Assembly: GCA_003342815.1 (NCBI GenBank)
Contig: PTEX01000060.1
Span: 942,244 to 1,006,243, forward strand
DNA length: 64,000 nt
Direction: 5' to 3'
Origin: Eudromia elegans
Lineage: Eukaryota; Chordata; Aves; Tinamiformes; Tinamidae
Part shown: one piece after another, positions 1 through 13,527 of the stretch
How positions within the stretch are numbered: position 1 is the stretch's first letter
Layout: each line of letters starts with the position of its first letter
Notes under the pieces: model-generated
Told to the model about the DNA's origin: nothing
What the model saw: only the letters and a program-made list of their open reading frames with translations
The model's database searches: none
Program-made: the position numbers and the translations under genes

Positions 1-2243
1 ACACTCCTGAGTGCTCCAAATTTCAAGATGAACCAGTAAAAAAAAAAAAGGCAGCTGAATCCTGCCCAGACTGTTCTACATGTTACACAGTGTCTGGCAC
101 AATGAATCTTATATCCTGACAAGTGATTCTGAATACTGCAAGTGCTTTGTAAGACACACATAAATGTGAACTTAAAGTAGACCACAGATAGATTAGGTCT
201 GTGTTATAAAATATCTTCAGGGTGGAGTTTTTTTCTTTTTCTTTTTTTTTTTTTTCCCCAGAAATTGGCAAAGGAAATACCCCATAGAAACAAATACATT
301 GCAAGTTCCTTTGGAAAAGAGGATAACAATTATTTAAATAAGGGACATTTTAATTTTCTGCTTCCAAATGGTCTTGTTTCCAGTTTAAAATGTTATTTTA
401 GATGTATGTACACAAAATGACACATACCCATATGCTTATATTATGTCTAAGTGTAATATATGCCCATAATGCACGAGGTGAAGTTGGATGAATGGAAACT
501 TTGATTTGTAGTCTCATGGAGTGTTTACATCACCCTGGAATTGATTTACTTTGCATTTCAGTTGGTGGGAAATTTTACAAGAAGTTTCCCCTTAGTAAGA
601 CAAGGAAATGTGTAGGAGAGCTGTTACTTGAGAAACGGGAAGCTCCGGTTGCTCACCAGCTCACTGGCTGTAGAGTCTCCATCTCTGGAGATTGTTACGA
701 ACCAGTAAGATGAATATCTGTCACAGTGCTTACATATACCACATCCTGCTTTTCAGTAAGTATTGGACCAGGAGGCATCTTGGGGTCACTTCTCTGTGAT
801 TCAGTGTGTTTCGAACTACTGAAATCTAGATTTACCCACATTACTTTTGACACAAAATTAAAGTACCTGAGTAAGAACTGTAGTCATTTTAGATCCTCTA
901 TTTAGCCATAGGGAAAAGGTATTGTGGAAGGCAATTCTGTTTCTAAGCTGGGCTGAATTGCCCTCTGAGATAGAACTGGAATTAAAATTGGTACCAGAAA
1001 TGAGATTTTTTTCTCACTGGCATCTTTGCTTATGTGCTCGTGATTATCTGAATAAATTTTATGCTATAAATATAATTATTAAAGATATATTTTTTTTCAA
1101 ACCAAGAAGTTGACAGTGAAAACTACCACTTTGTGCGTATGTGTATATATATATATAGATATTTCTTTTTTTTTTTTCTTAATGCTAGACTAGAATCTCT
1201 GTAACAGCTTAGGTATTTTTTTATACCTAGTGGAAACTGGCTAATACAAACCTTAGGAAATATCAGTTACTAAAAACAAAAATAAAAAAGGAAGTAAATT
1301 TAAACACTGTTAAGATTTGAGTCATTGCTATGTATATTCTAATACATTTCACAGAAAATAGTAAATTTAAATCAGATGCAAAATTTTTGGCTCAGTGGTC
1401 CTATGAGCTCAGCAAAGCACAATAAAACTGAGTCAGAGTCATCTATGGAGTGCTTAACATAGAAGACAAGCTTGTCTGAGCCTTGTAAATGGAATACTAC
1501 TAATTGAATATTATACTGAATTTGGCTTGTAAAAGAATGGTATTTTTCAGTCCATCAGGGGAAATGGGTCTTTGTAGAGCCCCTTTACTATGAGCCTATT
1601 TCCTTCACTTAACACAACTGAGAAGAAAATATATTATAAATTTTGCATCATATTAACTTCTCTCCACTAAGTTGTAATATTTCCCTGCTTTGGGACTTAT
1701 GGATTTTTCACTCGGGTGCAATGAATGTATTTTACCCATATAAAAATAAACAAAGCCCCCTCATCCAAATCATTATTTTGATTACCGAGAACTTTTACAT
1801 TTAAAACCTTTAAAGGCCGTGACCATAAGCACTTTTAGGTAGAGCAAAGCAACCTCATTGTAATGCAGAACTCATCACACTATTTTACCCATCTTTCAGT
1901 GCAAATGATCTATGAATACATTTGTGTGTGTGTGGGGGGGAAATCCATATATATATATGTCTAAAGCGATTCTCCAAATGTTTTACACAGATGGTTTTCA
2001 GTTGATGGATTAATTTCAACTTTTTCTTTTTTTTTGTGCTGCTTGTTCTTGATATGTTTTTCAACCAGTATTGTGGGTTATCCAAGTTTGATATTGGCAT
2101 TGCTGCTTTTTAAATGACTGTACGGAATATGTATAAGAAGGAGAAAGGCTTAATTAGGTTGCCTGTGGAGTAAATATTCGAAGTATAGGAAGAACTGTCA
2201 CTTATCAAGCTTTCATTGTTTGCAGAAAAGGAGCAGAAGGGAA
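1..2243. other. Unique AT-rich DNA
   Basis: Apart from short T runs (near 240 and 1167), a (TA)7 and a TG/G8/CATATA low-complexity patch at 1924-1960, I see no repeat family, exon or RNA gene. Open frames are under 75 codons and look random. Confidence 0.6.
1144..1157. repeat. (TA)7 microsatellite
   Basis: Perfect TA dinucleotides followed by GATATTTC and a T run. Confidence 0.95.
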
Positions 2244-2345
2244 GGATAACCTTGTGATTAAACTAGTGGACTGTGACTCAGGACATCAGAGTTCAATTCC
2301 TGCATCTAAATGTATTGCGACACAAATAATCTAAACCTCATCCTC
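2244..2345 (+). mobile_element. MIR-type SINE with tRNA-like head
   Basis: The sequence AACCTTGTGATTAAACTAG, GACTCAGGACATCAGAG and TTCAATTCCTGC reproduces the tRNA-derived head of amniote MIR elements (A-box region, then a GTTCAATTCC B-box). It is followed by a decayed 'CTGCCAC...CACTTAACCTC' region, here ending ATAATCTAAACCTCATC. Plus-strand orientation. Non-autonomous and ancient. Confidence 0.75.
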
Positions 2346-5099
2346 TACTTTCAATTTGTGCTTCTCTTTCCCCTTCCACCCTTTCTTTGGTTCAATCTCT
2401 TTGTGCTGCATAAAGGAGAATCCTGCAGGTTAACAGTGAAAGGTTAACGTATTAGAGAACACGCTTTGAAATCAAATGACCTGAATTATTGTTGTGTTGA
2501 TTAGTATGCAAGGGATATTGCATGTGAGTCAGCATCATCCTAAAACATCCTCATCTAAGTGGAAGGACATAAAAATATTCACCCCCTGGGCATTTTGGAA
2601 ATATTTTTAGCTTCATTGGTATGGAACCAATATCCTCAGGAGCTGGAATTGAATGTTCTTAATGCGAGGGAGAAGAAGCAAGTGCAGCACAGTAACAGAA
2701 TGTGACAGGCCACGAGCACAGTCTCGGGGATTCTTGCTCTTCCCCATTCCCCAAATAATATGCATTAGTCAGTAAAAGATATCTTCCTTTTAAAACCAAG
2801 GAATTGAAAGACTATAAGAGCTGATTTAAGATGCGGTAATAGAGTTACCCGACCAAGCTGAAAAGTATTTTCTGGGTGTAGCAATCACAGCCGTGCCAGT
2901 TGTAGGGTGCTACTGGGTGTTATAGGTCAGTAGGAAAGAGAGACAGAGGAGGCAGCCTGGGTGGGAAAAGTATGGGATGCAGAAGAGGTGGGGAGGGAGG
3001 GAATTAATTGCTGAGGGAATAGAAAGAACCTGGCAGAAGAAAGAAGGAAGGAAATCTGTGAGCTGTGTTGTGCATTGCATTGATGATTAGCTGAGCTTGT
3101 GGCTATAGCAGGGTGAAAAAAATCCATCAGCAGGACAGGTGTAGAGAGCGGTGCCAGGGCAAAGAAAAAAAAAATAAAAAAAAAGAAAGAAAAGAAGAAA
3201 TGAAAAAAAGGAAAACTCTGGAAAAATTGAGAAATACCATGTCTGCTGTGTGCAAGGGGAAATGCTGTCTTAGGCATCCTTGGACCTAAGCACTGATTCG
3301 TGAAGCCTCCCTATTACCTTTGTGTAATCAAGAACAATACTTTTTATTTTTACATTTTGCTATGGCAGTATCTTAAGACTGTGATGGCTACAGCAATATG
3401 AGGGCTGAAATGAAAACTTGCCTACCAGCAAGAGATGGCCATCTCAGTTATGAAGATTATCCTGATCTCCCCACCTATACTAGGGTTGAAATTACTCCTG
3501 CAATATTCTATTAACATGAAACAAGATCAGCAGTCTTCTTGAACTTAAGAACAAAACAGCAGAACAAAACAGTTAGATAAAACACAATACAAATTCTTCT
3601 TGAAAGAATTAACATCAGCTTATTTCCAGAGAAACATTTCTAAATTGCTTTTAAGTAAATTATTTTTCTGTTTGTTTATTTATGGGATTTATAATTTTAA
3701 CTTTTTTCAGGGGAGATGGTGATTCTTTCTTTTTGACTAGTTAGTTTACCAATTCTTTTGTCACTTGAGTATCTTATTCACTATTTCCTGATGATTTGAG
3801 TATGGAAATGACCATGATCCACTGCTGTCCTTTGGCTTGTATCCCAGCTGTGCAATATAAAAAATTAGAGAGTTCTACATTTTTTGGAAAAAATCGTTTA
3901 TTAATTTAGGATCAAAGTAAAGTGGCTTGCGAATAGGGAATATATTTGTGATCCGTCTGGTATTTTTGATGAGTAAACCTATAATGATTGTTTTAAAAGC
4001 TTCTGTAAAACAGTATGAGCAAGCAAATATATGCTTATACATATTGCTAATGTATTGCAGTTTCACTAAGCTAATCAAAAATGGCACAAAGCAATGATCA
4101 AATTGATGCTGCAAATAAGATTGAATCAATGAGTTCAAATGAACAAACTTCCAGATTAATAGTGCACATATTCAAATCAGATTTTGAGTTTGACGCTGTT
4201 TGACTTGGTTTATGTTAGTTTTGTCTTGGAAAAAAATAAGTAGGAACTAGATTTCTTTTATTGATGACATCAGGTATATAGACATATTTTTTAAGAGGGG
4301 AAAATATCTCACGGCATAAATGTGCCACACAAGTGGAATTTCTCTTTCTCAACTTTGCTAATCAAATTTAGACATCTAGTTTACAGTAGCCATGTAGTCT
4401 ATAGAGAGCTGAGAAAGAGCCTTGAACATTCCAGTTTTGAACATTCAATTTAGAAGAAGGTGAATTACCCTTTTGAAGCCTCTTTTTCCCCACTTTGTAT
4501 AAATAGTATGTATATGATTAACTTGGATGAGGCAACTACTTTAGATATGACAAATTCTAACCTAGATATCTAATGATTATTTGGTTAAAGTCAGGTAAAA
4601 TTAATTGTGGCCTAAGCATTTGCTCTAGGTGATGACACCTTGACAGCACAATTCAGAAAGCACAGGTGAAGAAGTTCCTTTGTTCGTCTTAGAGCATAAA
4701 TAGATGAATGCCATTTGAATGCCTCCTCCTCAAATCTCATTGCTACACATTATTGTGGTTGTTCTTATTCCACCCCCAAACTTTTGAACAAAAGAACCTT
4801 TTCATAGACTTCACACAGAGGTGATGGATAAATCATACACATTAACTGCTTTTGAATAACACCATTTTAACCTGAAGAATCTATTAATTCTGTACTGTTT
4901 ACTTTAAGAAAATTATTTAAGGCATTGTTTATTCATATGCTGACACAGGCGTATATTATAATTGAAAAAATAATAAAGAAAAATAAAAGATGAAGGCAAA
5001 TGCCATCACAAACAAAAAGCCTGATTTCTACTTTTTGGGAACCTTCACTGGCAGCATGTTCTTTGTTATCTGTATGTAGACAGTGAGTATATAGTCAGA
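2346..5099. other. Unique DNA with low-complexity tracts
   Basis: Holds the purine-rich interval 2930-3215 (GAGG and GAAA wording) and otherwise AT-rich unique sequence. The larger minus-strand frames here (2927-3277 and 3875-4138) arise from low-complexity or AT-rich sequence and carry no family motif. Confidence 0.6.
3160..3215. repeat. A-rich purine tract
   Basis: A-rich with scattered G (AAAGAAAAAAAAAATAAAAA and AGAAAGAAAAGAAG). It produces a phenylalanine-rich minus-strand frame at 2927-3277 that is not a gene. Confidence 0.95.
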
Positions 5100-5800
5100 A
5101 TTCAAACCTTGTCCCACCTGCCTTATAAGATGCAGAGCTTAAGGCAGCTACCTCTGTTCAGGCACCTATACTGCAGACATGCAGATATTCAGAAGCCTAA
5201 ATATGTTTCTCTAGTGCCATTTGAGATGCCCCAGGGTATTCCACATGGCTCTGAGTATTGCTCCTGCAGTTCATGTGTCATATCTGTCAGCCTCGTGCAA
5301 ATGACTTGGACACTCTAAAGCATTTCAAATTGCACCATATGTCTGGGCAACTGAATGAGCCTCTGTGGCTCCAGAGTCAGCTCCATATTAAGATATTTGC
5401 ATTCAGATGCCTACGTGTAGGTGTCTACATGCGAGTTAAGTGCCTAAGGTCCTGTTTTAGTCAATGAAAATTTAATCACTAGACTGGAGCCTGAAAAATG
5501 ATTCAGCTGACCCGCCACTTTAGCCAGACATAGGATAAATTGAATTGCTCTAGACTCTACTTCCTGTATCGACAAGGGACGCAGGGTGCGTGGCTGGAAG
5601 CCAGGCAGATTGCTTTAGGGCATTGCGGGGAGCACTAGAGGCTTATGTGAGGACAAATGAACTGAGAATTAAACCTGTGAGCCACTAACAGGAGCTTGGA
5701 CGTCGCCTCATACGTAGATACCTACAGGCAGGCGCATTGTTAGTTTTATCTTGAACTGAATCACATCCTGAAGTTAGGTGAGATAAATCCCGTGCTTGGT
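5100..5800. repeat. Possible old interspersed repeat rich in 'TGCCTAA' words
   Basis: The stretch holds repeated short words such as AGAAGCCTAAATATG, GATGCCTACGTGTAGGTGTC, GAGTTAAGTGCCTAAGG followed by AGTCAATGAAAA, and GTAGATACCTACAGGC. Similar 'TTAGGTGCCTAA' plus 'AATGGGAGTTAGG' wording is common in a sauropsid interspersed repeat that I recall but cannot name. The GC content is higher than in the flanks and CpGs are present near 5570-5720. It may be one or several worn repeat copies or simply unique DNA. Confidence 0.33.
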
Positions 5801-7187
5801 ATCTTAGCACATGGCTACAGGTGCTGGATTTGTCACTTTTCCCATGATAAACAGGGATTTATATGTGTATAAACCTGGCTTTTTTGACTTCAGGGAAGTC
5901 GGTCTGGTAAATCCTACAAGAGTCCTGAAACAGTAGACCTCAATCAACAGACATCAACACGCGCAAAATTGACAGCGTGAAGCTGTAGGCAATTACAGAC
6001 CTGAAAAAAAGAAATTAATTTAGTGACTACACTCAATAAGGCAGACCCAGCAAAGGCTGTGAGACGCAGACAGATTGATGAGGGTGAATGGAGTGATGGT
6101 GAGTCTGTGTTGTGAGAAGTACCGAACAAAGAGATTAGGAGGTGGAGAAAGGAGGTGAGTAGAAACACAAGGAGAAAACTTATTTTAAAAAGGAGAACGG
6201 TGCCAACTCTGACATTCTGTGGGCTGGGGCATCTCTATGGACCGACACTATAAAAAAAGGGATCATTTCTCATTTATAACTCTTAGCTCAGGCGCAGTAA
6301 AAACCTTTGCCTCTACCAAAATACATAGATCTCTGTGTTGGTTGCCAATGGTTCTGTTACATGGTGAGGAATTTTGGCAAAAGCGGTTTGATGAGTGCAA
6401 TTAACAAATATAGCATAGATTAGTTTATATCAAATATTTTGAGACAATTACCCCAAAGGTCAGCAGGGAGAGATTTTTGGCTTCCATTAATGAAGTTGGC
6501 TGGGGAAGAATGAAAGAGGTGAAAATAATGCCAGTCCACTGTAATGACCCATGGGGACTGCCATATGCTCCATAGAGTGAGCTGTCAGGGAACCTTTAAT
6601 TCCAAAGAAATATGGATATTCATTTATGTCTTGCATGTGTCAGACACATTGGAGCTGACATTAAAAAAATCAAGTTAAGCAAGTGCTGTAGTGTTACATC
6701 TTACATTTAAATCAGTGTGCTGGCAATAATTTTTTTATTTGAGTCTATTTGGGTGTGAAAAACGCCTGGCCAGAAAACTCTTCCATGTCAAGTCTCTATT
6801 AATAAAAGAAGAAGGTGGCTGAGAATGATAATTTTTGTTTTGCTTTGTCCTTTACTTTAGTTTTTGTTGTCTGTTTGCCTCTTTTTTTTTTTTTTTTGGC
6901 CTAGTTCATGATTTTTGCCAAGGGATCTGAGAGGGAACAAATGTTTTTAACAGGCAAAGCGTGGAATTTTTTCACTAGTGCATGTTATATGATAGGGTCA
7001 TTACATCAGTGCTGGCTGCAAGCACGGAGAATACTGTATTCACGCTCATGAGTTTCCTCTGCTGGGAAACCATTCATGAGAAGCCTGCACACCTTTCTAA
7101 TCTCTTTCCCATGAGTAGGAATGGGCAAATATCGGAAACAGGGAAAAGAAAAGGCATTTAGCAGTGAACTCAGAGATTTTACTCTCA

Positions 7188-7252
7188 TGTTCTCCATGGC
7201 CATTTAGAAGTCTGATTTGTGTGTTCTCCATGGCCATTTAGAAGTCTGATTT
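7188..7252. repeat. Two-copy tandem duplication, 34-bp period
   Basis: A 31-bp unit starting TGTTCTCCATGGCCATTTAG occurs exactly at 7188-7218 and again at 7222-7252, separated by 3 bp. The copies are identical over the unit, which points to a recent duplication. Confidence 0.97.
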
Positions 7253-7374
7253 TACAATAATAATTTCAACTTCAGGCTGAAATCATAGCCCCTATGGCAA
7301 ATTCTTTATGTGCATACTGTACAGCTAATGAGCTAAGCCATTACAAATATTAGTGGAAAAAAAGGAAGGCTTAT

Positions 7375-7445
7375 TGCATCTGATGTGCAGTGGAGAAACT
7401 GAGGCAGAGAAATATTTCATACAGATCCATTGTGGCCTAAATCTG
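7375..7445 (-). mobile_element. Decayed MIR-type SINE core
   Basis: GTGGAGAAACTGAGGCAGAG is the complement of the MIR core usually seen as CTGTGCCTCAGTTTCCCC. Sequence to the right is compatible with the rest of the core but too worn to follow. Only this short segment supports the call. Confidence 0.5.
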
Positions 7446-9720
7446 TGTCAAAGAAAAGATATTAACCTCTAAGACATACTTTGGTCGAATCACTAAGGTA
7501 CATTCCTCATCTCTACATAAAATAGATGTGCTGGCAAATTACTGTAAATAAGATGGTTGGTCACACACTTGGAATTATTTCACATGTGACCCTGTTTTCT
7601 CAAGTTTTTGCTACTAAGCTTTTAGTTAACATGACTTCTGCTGAGAGGAGATAACTGGTCATTTGTATGACAGTAGCTAGGCAAAAGCCAATGGGAAATA
7701 GGTTAGCATAAATCACACTCATTTTAGAGTCATAACGCTACTGCATTTGCCTAGTTTGACATTTTCAAATTTCTTTTGTCTGGTGCTTTATGTTTTTGGA
7801 ACCAGCTAGGGCTGCACACAGGGACTCATGTTTTCTCACCGCTGCCACACAAGGAACTAAAAGCAATTTTGAACCCCTGCCAGGGCAGTTCTTCCTGTTT
7901 GGGTTTTGCAGAGCAACGATTTCATTCCCCATTGAAGAAAACCAAACCAGGACTAACTGTACATGAGTGATGCCTTCCCACAAAGATCAGCTGTTCCCTA
8001 AAAAGTTTTGCTCATGTGTCAGGAAAAGGCATGAAAATAGAGGTCTCGGATAGGTGTAATTATGTCAGCAAGCTCTCCCTACACTTAACTTTTAGTAGGC
8101 ATAGAGGCTTCTGCTTAAATAAATGGTGTCATTGTGGGGGAACACATATCTGCATCAGCAAAAGAACCACTTCTGTTTTCCTGCATGGCTGTCTAGAAGT
8201 CAGCTGGACTCCTATGGAGACCACAAGGCTCATGTTGATAAACTGAAGCCAAAGAATAATTATATGGTGGGTGAGGGGGTTATAAAAACCTAACCCAAGC
8301 ACTCTGCACACTGTCCTGTACACATCAGGTATGCATTTTCATAGTTCCACTCTGCAGTTCGATCCTCTCCCCTCGAAAGACCTGCTAACTAGTGAGTCCA
8401 ACACACCTCATTAGTATTTATATTCTGTTGAGTGCTTCATTAGCCCTGCCATTGTATTAGCGATAGCTAGGGGAAAATAACCCAGCAAGGGAAGCTCAGA
8501 AATGAGGAATACTTAGAATGTGATTAATTGAATATATAACTTTGTTTAAAATACTGGAGGAAAAAATTATTTCAGTGTTACTCCTAATTAATATAATGTG
8601 TTGTAATGAACACAGGTGTTTCCACTGCTGCCCTTGGTGTTTTCTTGCCAGAGTGTCTGATGATGATGCCCATAATTTTTCCATTTTGCTGATAGAAAAG
8701 ATGTTGCCTCATTGCTACATTTATTGACATATACACTACTTGCCTTGCTGCTTTCCATTGGCCAGTGTCATTCTCACAGTTCACGAGTGTTTCATGGGTT
8801 TCCAGCTTGCATTATTGTTTCCATTGATGACTTGAGAGCAACACCAATGAGTTTCACAGATGGATGACACTGTGCAATGCCATGCACATGTAACTGGTCC
8901 CTATGCACCCCGTGGGTGCAATGATCCCTGCGCCGTTGTGTTCACTGTGTTCCTTTGATGAAATGATCCCCACTTTGGATGTGTTTAAACGGGCTTGTGT
9001 ACATCTGCATAGGTGAGCATGTTCTATGTGTGCACATGTGTGTGTTTATGCGTACCACATTGAGTCACTAGAGTGTTCCACTATGGAACATTGTCTTTTT
9101 AATGCAAAAAAATGGTACACCTTCCATTTTCATTTAACTGGTCGCATAAATACCAGTGTTTTCAGTGCAAAATATGAGGTATTAGTCCCTGCTACTAAAA
9201 AGAAAGGAGAGGAGGAGATACAAGAACACTAAACTGGGACTTTGAAGACTGCCAGACTTTTCATCTGTGACCCACTGTTGCACTTGGAGGCTTTTTATGC
9301 CTTTGTGTCATTTTTACCCTTAGTTCTTGATTTTGTTTTTTTCCAGAAAGCCTTTGGGAACTAGCGCTGCCTGTTTGTATATGCCTTTTTTCCCCCTTTT
9401 TTCCTTTCTTTCTTTTTTTTTTTTTTAAGGCCTTGAAATTGTAGTAGTGACTACTTACGTTTAGAATTACAGTGTGCAAACCAGCAGCTATTACAAAATC
9501 CTGCAGTTACTGATTAGTGGCCACATTTGCACAGACATGAAATTTTCCCTGGAGTTTAAGTATTTCCTGGAACATACATATATATTTTATTCCTTGGACA
9601 GCTCAGCTGAATTCCAGCGTGCAAGGGCTTTACCGATAGGCATACAGCAAGCTTTTCACATTGTTTTATTCTGCTTTCACCTTGATGTATGGCTTAGCTG
9701 CTTGCTGTGAAGGAACGTTT

Positions 9721-11760
9721 GGAAGTTGTGTAGGCTGGATTTAAAGAACATTCCTCTGGCCACTGATATTGGCATGAAATGGCATGTGTTTCCCCACTTA
9801 ATTACTGGCTTAATACGTTTTCAGTAAAATATATTCTACTGCAGTTCTGGGATTATATTCTCTCTGACCATGTAAAAGACAAAGGAATGTTAAAGATTAC
9901 ATGTCATTTTTTTTAATCAAGAGTAGCTTGAAGTTACTGCACTCAGGTCTGAAAAACAGTGATGATGCATGAGGCCACTCGATTTTCTCATCTTGCCATG
10001 GCTTAAACTGACATGAAATCATGTCTTGTATGGTATATGGGAGATTTTGCACCAGCAATGAAGTTTCTGATCCATGTGCACATCTATTGAGCTTCTTGAC
10101 ATCAGAAATGGAAAGAATGGGCTGCTATACTTTTCTGATGCTCCTCTGGAGATAGATTGTATTTTTAAAAAAGCTCACATGTTTCTCAGTAGAAACCTCC
10201 TGCTTTCCTTGTAAACATTTAACACTGGCTTTCCACTCATGTATATTTTATGGGAAGGACCCATATGAATGAATTCAGATTGCCCTCCCTGCATGGGATA
10301 ATCCTTGTACATGATCAGTTTGACCCTTGACATATTTTTGCAAGTCAAACAGAAATCACATTAAAATATATCCTTCTCCAAAGCTGCCCTCTGCATAATG
10401 CAATCAATATTGTTTAATTAAAGGATGATACTATTGATTCTAATTAACCAAAATTGCCTACCTCATTCATTTACAGTTCATATGTGTTCCTAGAGACAGG
10501 ATGATTTAGTACTCTTAATTCTACTTTCCATATACAAAAGAAATGCACTTATTTAAAAAAAAAAGAGCTCTTGCACTTGCGCCTGATATGTCATTTCCCT
10601 CTTGATGAATGGACAATCTGATATGTATAAACATAATTTAAAAATAATAAATTATGTAAGTGGGCAATCCAAATGTGCAAACACAGGGTTTTGGAAAATT
10701 TAATTTTAAAATGTTGAAATCATTAGATTGCTAAAAAAGCTCTGCAGCTATTAATGGCACACTTTAATACACCTTGGAGCTAATATTTTTCACTCTAAAT
10801 AATCTGTCAGGAAATCGTTTCTGTGAGATGTGTGCATGCATTGTAGGCTGAGGTATGTTAAAGAGAAAACCTTATGAGCATATTTATCATTTAATTTGAA
10901 GAGGGGAGGCTTGCTTATATTGATGCACTATGCAATCTAATATAAACTGCAAAATGATTATTTATATTCTTTTTTCGTAATGGCAAGTGACATGTAACCA
11001 AGGTTTAATGACCTTCAGTTCTCTGAAAAGCTACATTTTAATTCTCTTTGGGTGATAATTTAAAGAGGCAGCTATATATGAGAGTATTTCTGTGTTAACC
11101 CCTAGAATCAGTATGGCCTTAGGATGGCTTGTTTAATTACATTTTTTATGAGTTGTTCTTTCCTTTTTTTTTTTATTTGCCAGGAAAAGCCATTAAACAG
11201 TAATTAGAATATCATGATACAGGCTGAAAAATATATTACTTGAGGGCTCAGTGCATGATTTTACGGAGGAGAAGTACTGTGTATCAAAGAACCTGGGAAG
11301 TAATGCATTTGGAAGACATTAAATGGAGAGCATTTATGAGAAAATGTAAAATGAAATAAAAATAAGCAAAAGCAATGAAAAGCCTGCTGACATTTAATGA
11401 AAGCAGTGAGGTTTGTAAGTGTCAGCTGGTGTACTTGATTTATTTCTAAGATAGACCTGATCTGATTTATTTTCCTAGTGACACCAGCAGATAGGCTTAT
11501 GAGAAAGGCTATGTTGTCATTTACATGGAAAATTTCAGCAAAGCAAATGTGGAAATTCCCAAGAGAGTTTTACTGATACATGATTTGGAGCAATGCATTT
11601 GCAGAGGGTGGGCAATGTCGTGACAAAGAGTGCAGCATATATTTTTTAGGTAGATACATGAAATACTGAACACTTGCCAAAAATGCTGCTGCTGTGCCAA
11701 AGGAGATGACGTGAATTGTCTTATACAAGGTGTTTGACTTAGCAGTTGTCTAAAATGAAC
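9721..11760. promoter_or_regulatory. Candidate conserved non-coding regulatory block
   Basis: Visible: AT-rich, complex sequence with no recognisable repeat and few microsatellites, carrying several homeodomain-type cores: TTTAATTAAA (10413-10422), TAATTAACC (10441-10449), TTTAATTAC (11132-11140) and TAATTAG (11201-11207). An exact 8-bp inverted repeat GCTGGTGT / ACACCAGC lies at 11426-11433 and 11481-11488. No long open frame occurs. Background: clusters of TAATTA cores in repeat-free gene deserts are typical of vertebrate conserved non-coding elements near developmental genes. Inference: the block may contain one or more enhancers, best centred on 10380-11250. Without alignment to other species this stays a hypothesis, and AT-rich DNA yields such cores by chance. 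Confidence 0.35.
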
Positions 11761-13338
11761 TTTAATCCTACAGCTAATTTTGCTTAGGGGGAGACTGATA
11801 GCACGTGGTAGCCAGAGGACTTCAAAAGAGTACTTTTTATGGACCTAGGTATGCATTACGAGGATATGGGTGATTCTTCATAAGTCAAGATCCTGATTTA
11901 AAAGAAAACAAGACAACATAAAAGATATAGAATACTGTTAACACGTTCCGATTTTTACTTTGTTTCACAACCACAGCATCATATGTTGTGCAGTCTCTCT
12001 GCAGGCCCTAAATCTGCAGGATTGAATTTTGAAAATAGCCTGAAGACAAAAGGAGGCATTTCAATATTTTAAAATCTGGTCAGTCTTTTTATATGGCTGG
12101 TCCTGCTATTTGGAAAGCTGAATGAATAGGTTTAAAACGAAAATGAGACTATGAATGGAAAAGGCTTCTTTGGCCTTATTGACTAAAGAAAATTACCTTT
12201 CTGTGTTATCACTGCCTCTGTTCTCAAAGTCCTACTTGATTAGTGAGGCGCTATTTGTCTAGCAGGACTCATACTAGTCATACGTTCAGTGGTCTGTATT
12301 AATAGACAAATTAAACTATGACTGGCTCTCTGGATCTGGAGAGAACAACTCACATCCACATGACTAAACTCTCTTTTTCTTAGTATCAGTAACTTTGCCC
12401 ACACTTCTGGGTGAGTGGGAACAGTCACTGACTTGATCTGTGCTACCCCATTACTCAGTCTAGGGACTGACCAGGAACGTGGGCACTGGCCAAGGCCACG
12501 GTAAGGAGCATGCTGACCATTAACCTGCACGGACAAACATGTGCCTGTGCTTGAAACCGGGCTCATCCTGTTCAGTTCTCGAGTGCAGAAATAACCATGG
12601 TCACCGTGATCTCCTCACAATCTTGTCTCTTAGTTAAATCAGGTGGAAAAGTGCTCTCGCTTCTCTAATACCTCAGCTGGATTCAAAGCATAGAAGATAA
12701 ATGGAAACCACTGCAGAGATGATAAACAGTGAGCTATTATCAAGAGATCAAGGAGTAGCTGTATCTTGTTATGTTGCATCCTGTATCTCTGTGAATTTCC
12801 ACTTATATATATAGTCTAACGCTGTCCCCCAGTTTAGATAACGGAAAAGAATACTTACACAGGTACAGACCAGCACAGACTTTAAACTGCTCAGTGCATA
12901 TGTAGAGATACAATCCCTGTTGTAAATGAAAGCAGTGGTCTGGAGGAGGTAGCTATGTATAGTAAACTCAAAGCCATTTGGCTGACGGAAACCTTCTGCA
13001 GCAAAATATCCACCTTATCTTGGATTGCGCCTCTTCTTTGTTTGCTGCCCCTGTGTCTGCTGTGTGCTGCAGCCAGCTATCTGATTATAGTGATGAAGAG
13101 AGCCATGCGGCAGTGGATTTCAGTTGTGCATTGATCTTGCTGGGAATTAGGAAAAAAAAAAAAAATCAATTGCAGCATCCTGGTCTCCAGCCAAAAATAT
13201 AGGATGTAAGTAAGTGGTTCAGAGTTACAGTATGATGGGTCAGCTTAACAGGTGCTCTAGATACCTGACCTGACAGAACATAATGGTTATTGTGGAGAGG
13301 CAGTTATAGTATTGACAGGAACACAGAGGCAGTTAGGG

Positions 13339-13384
13339 AGGGAAAAAAAAAAAGAAAGAAAAAAAGAAAGAAAAAAGGAAGAAG
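13339..13384. repeat. GAAA-type purine tract
   Basis: GGGAAAAAAAAAAAGAAAG and further GAAA units, about 45 bp of pure purine on the plus strand. Confidence 0.95.
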
Positions 13385-13527
13385 CAGAAGCAGCAGATTG
13401 AGACATCCATGCTTAAGCCAGAGCCAAGAAATTTTTTAACACTTTTCCGATCAGGGCCACTGTATTTTTACTGCTGATAAGATGGTCTATAAAGTGAAGA
13501 GAAATGTTTTATTTCATAACCTGGATC

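Larger units (their letters stand above)
5801..9720. other. Unique DNA, nothing recognised apart from two listed repeats
   Basis: Contains the 34-bp duplication and the weak MIR listed separately, T-rich runs near 6882 and 9410, and a GT-rich segment at 8996-9060. No exon, RNA gene or transposon was recognised in the rest. Confidence 0.55.

Noticed and set aside
2927-3277. Phenylalanine-rich minus-strand frame
   Set aside because: Produced by the A-rich purine tract on the plus strand; no gene signal.
11150-11190. Polypyrimidine tract followed by TTTGCCAG as a 3' splice site
   Set aside because: It looks like an acceptor, but the sequence after it meets stops quickly and no donor or coding exon follows.
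12240-12566. Minus-strand open frame of 108 codons as an exon
   Set aside because: No motif, no supported splice sites and no biased composition. Consistent with chance.
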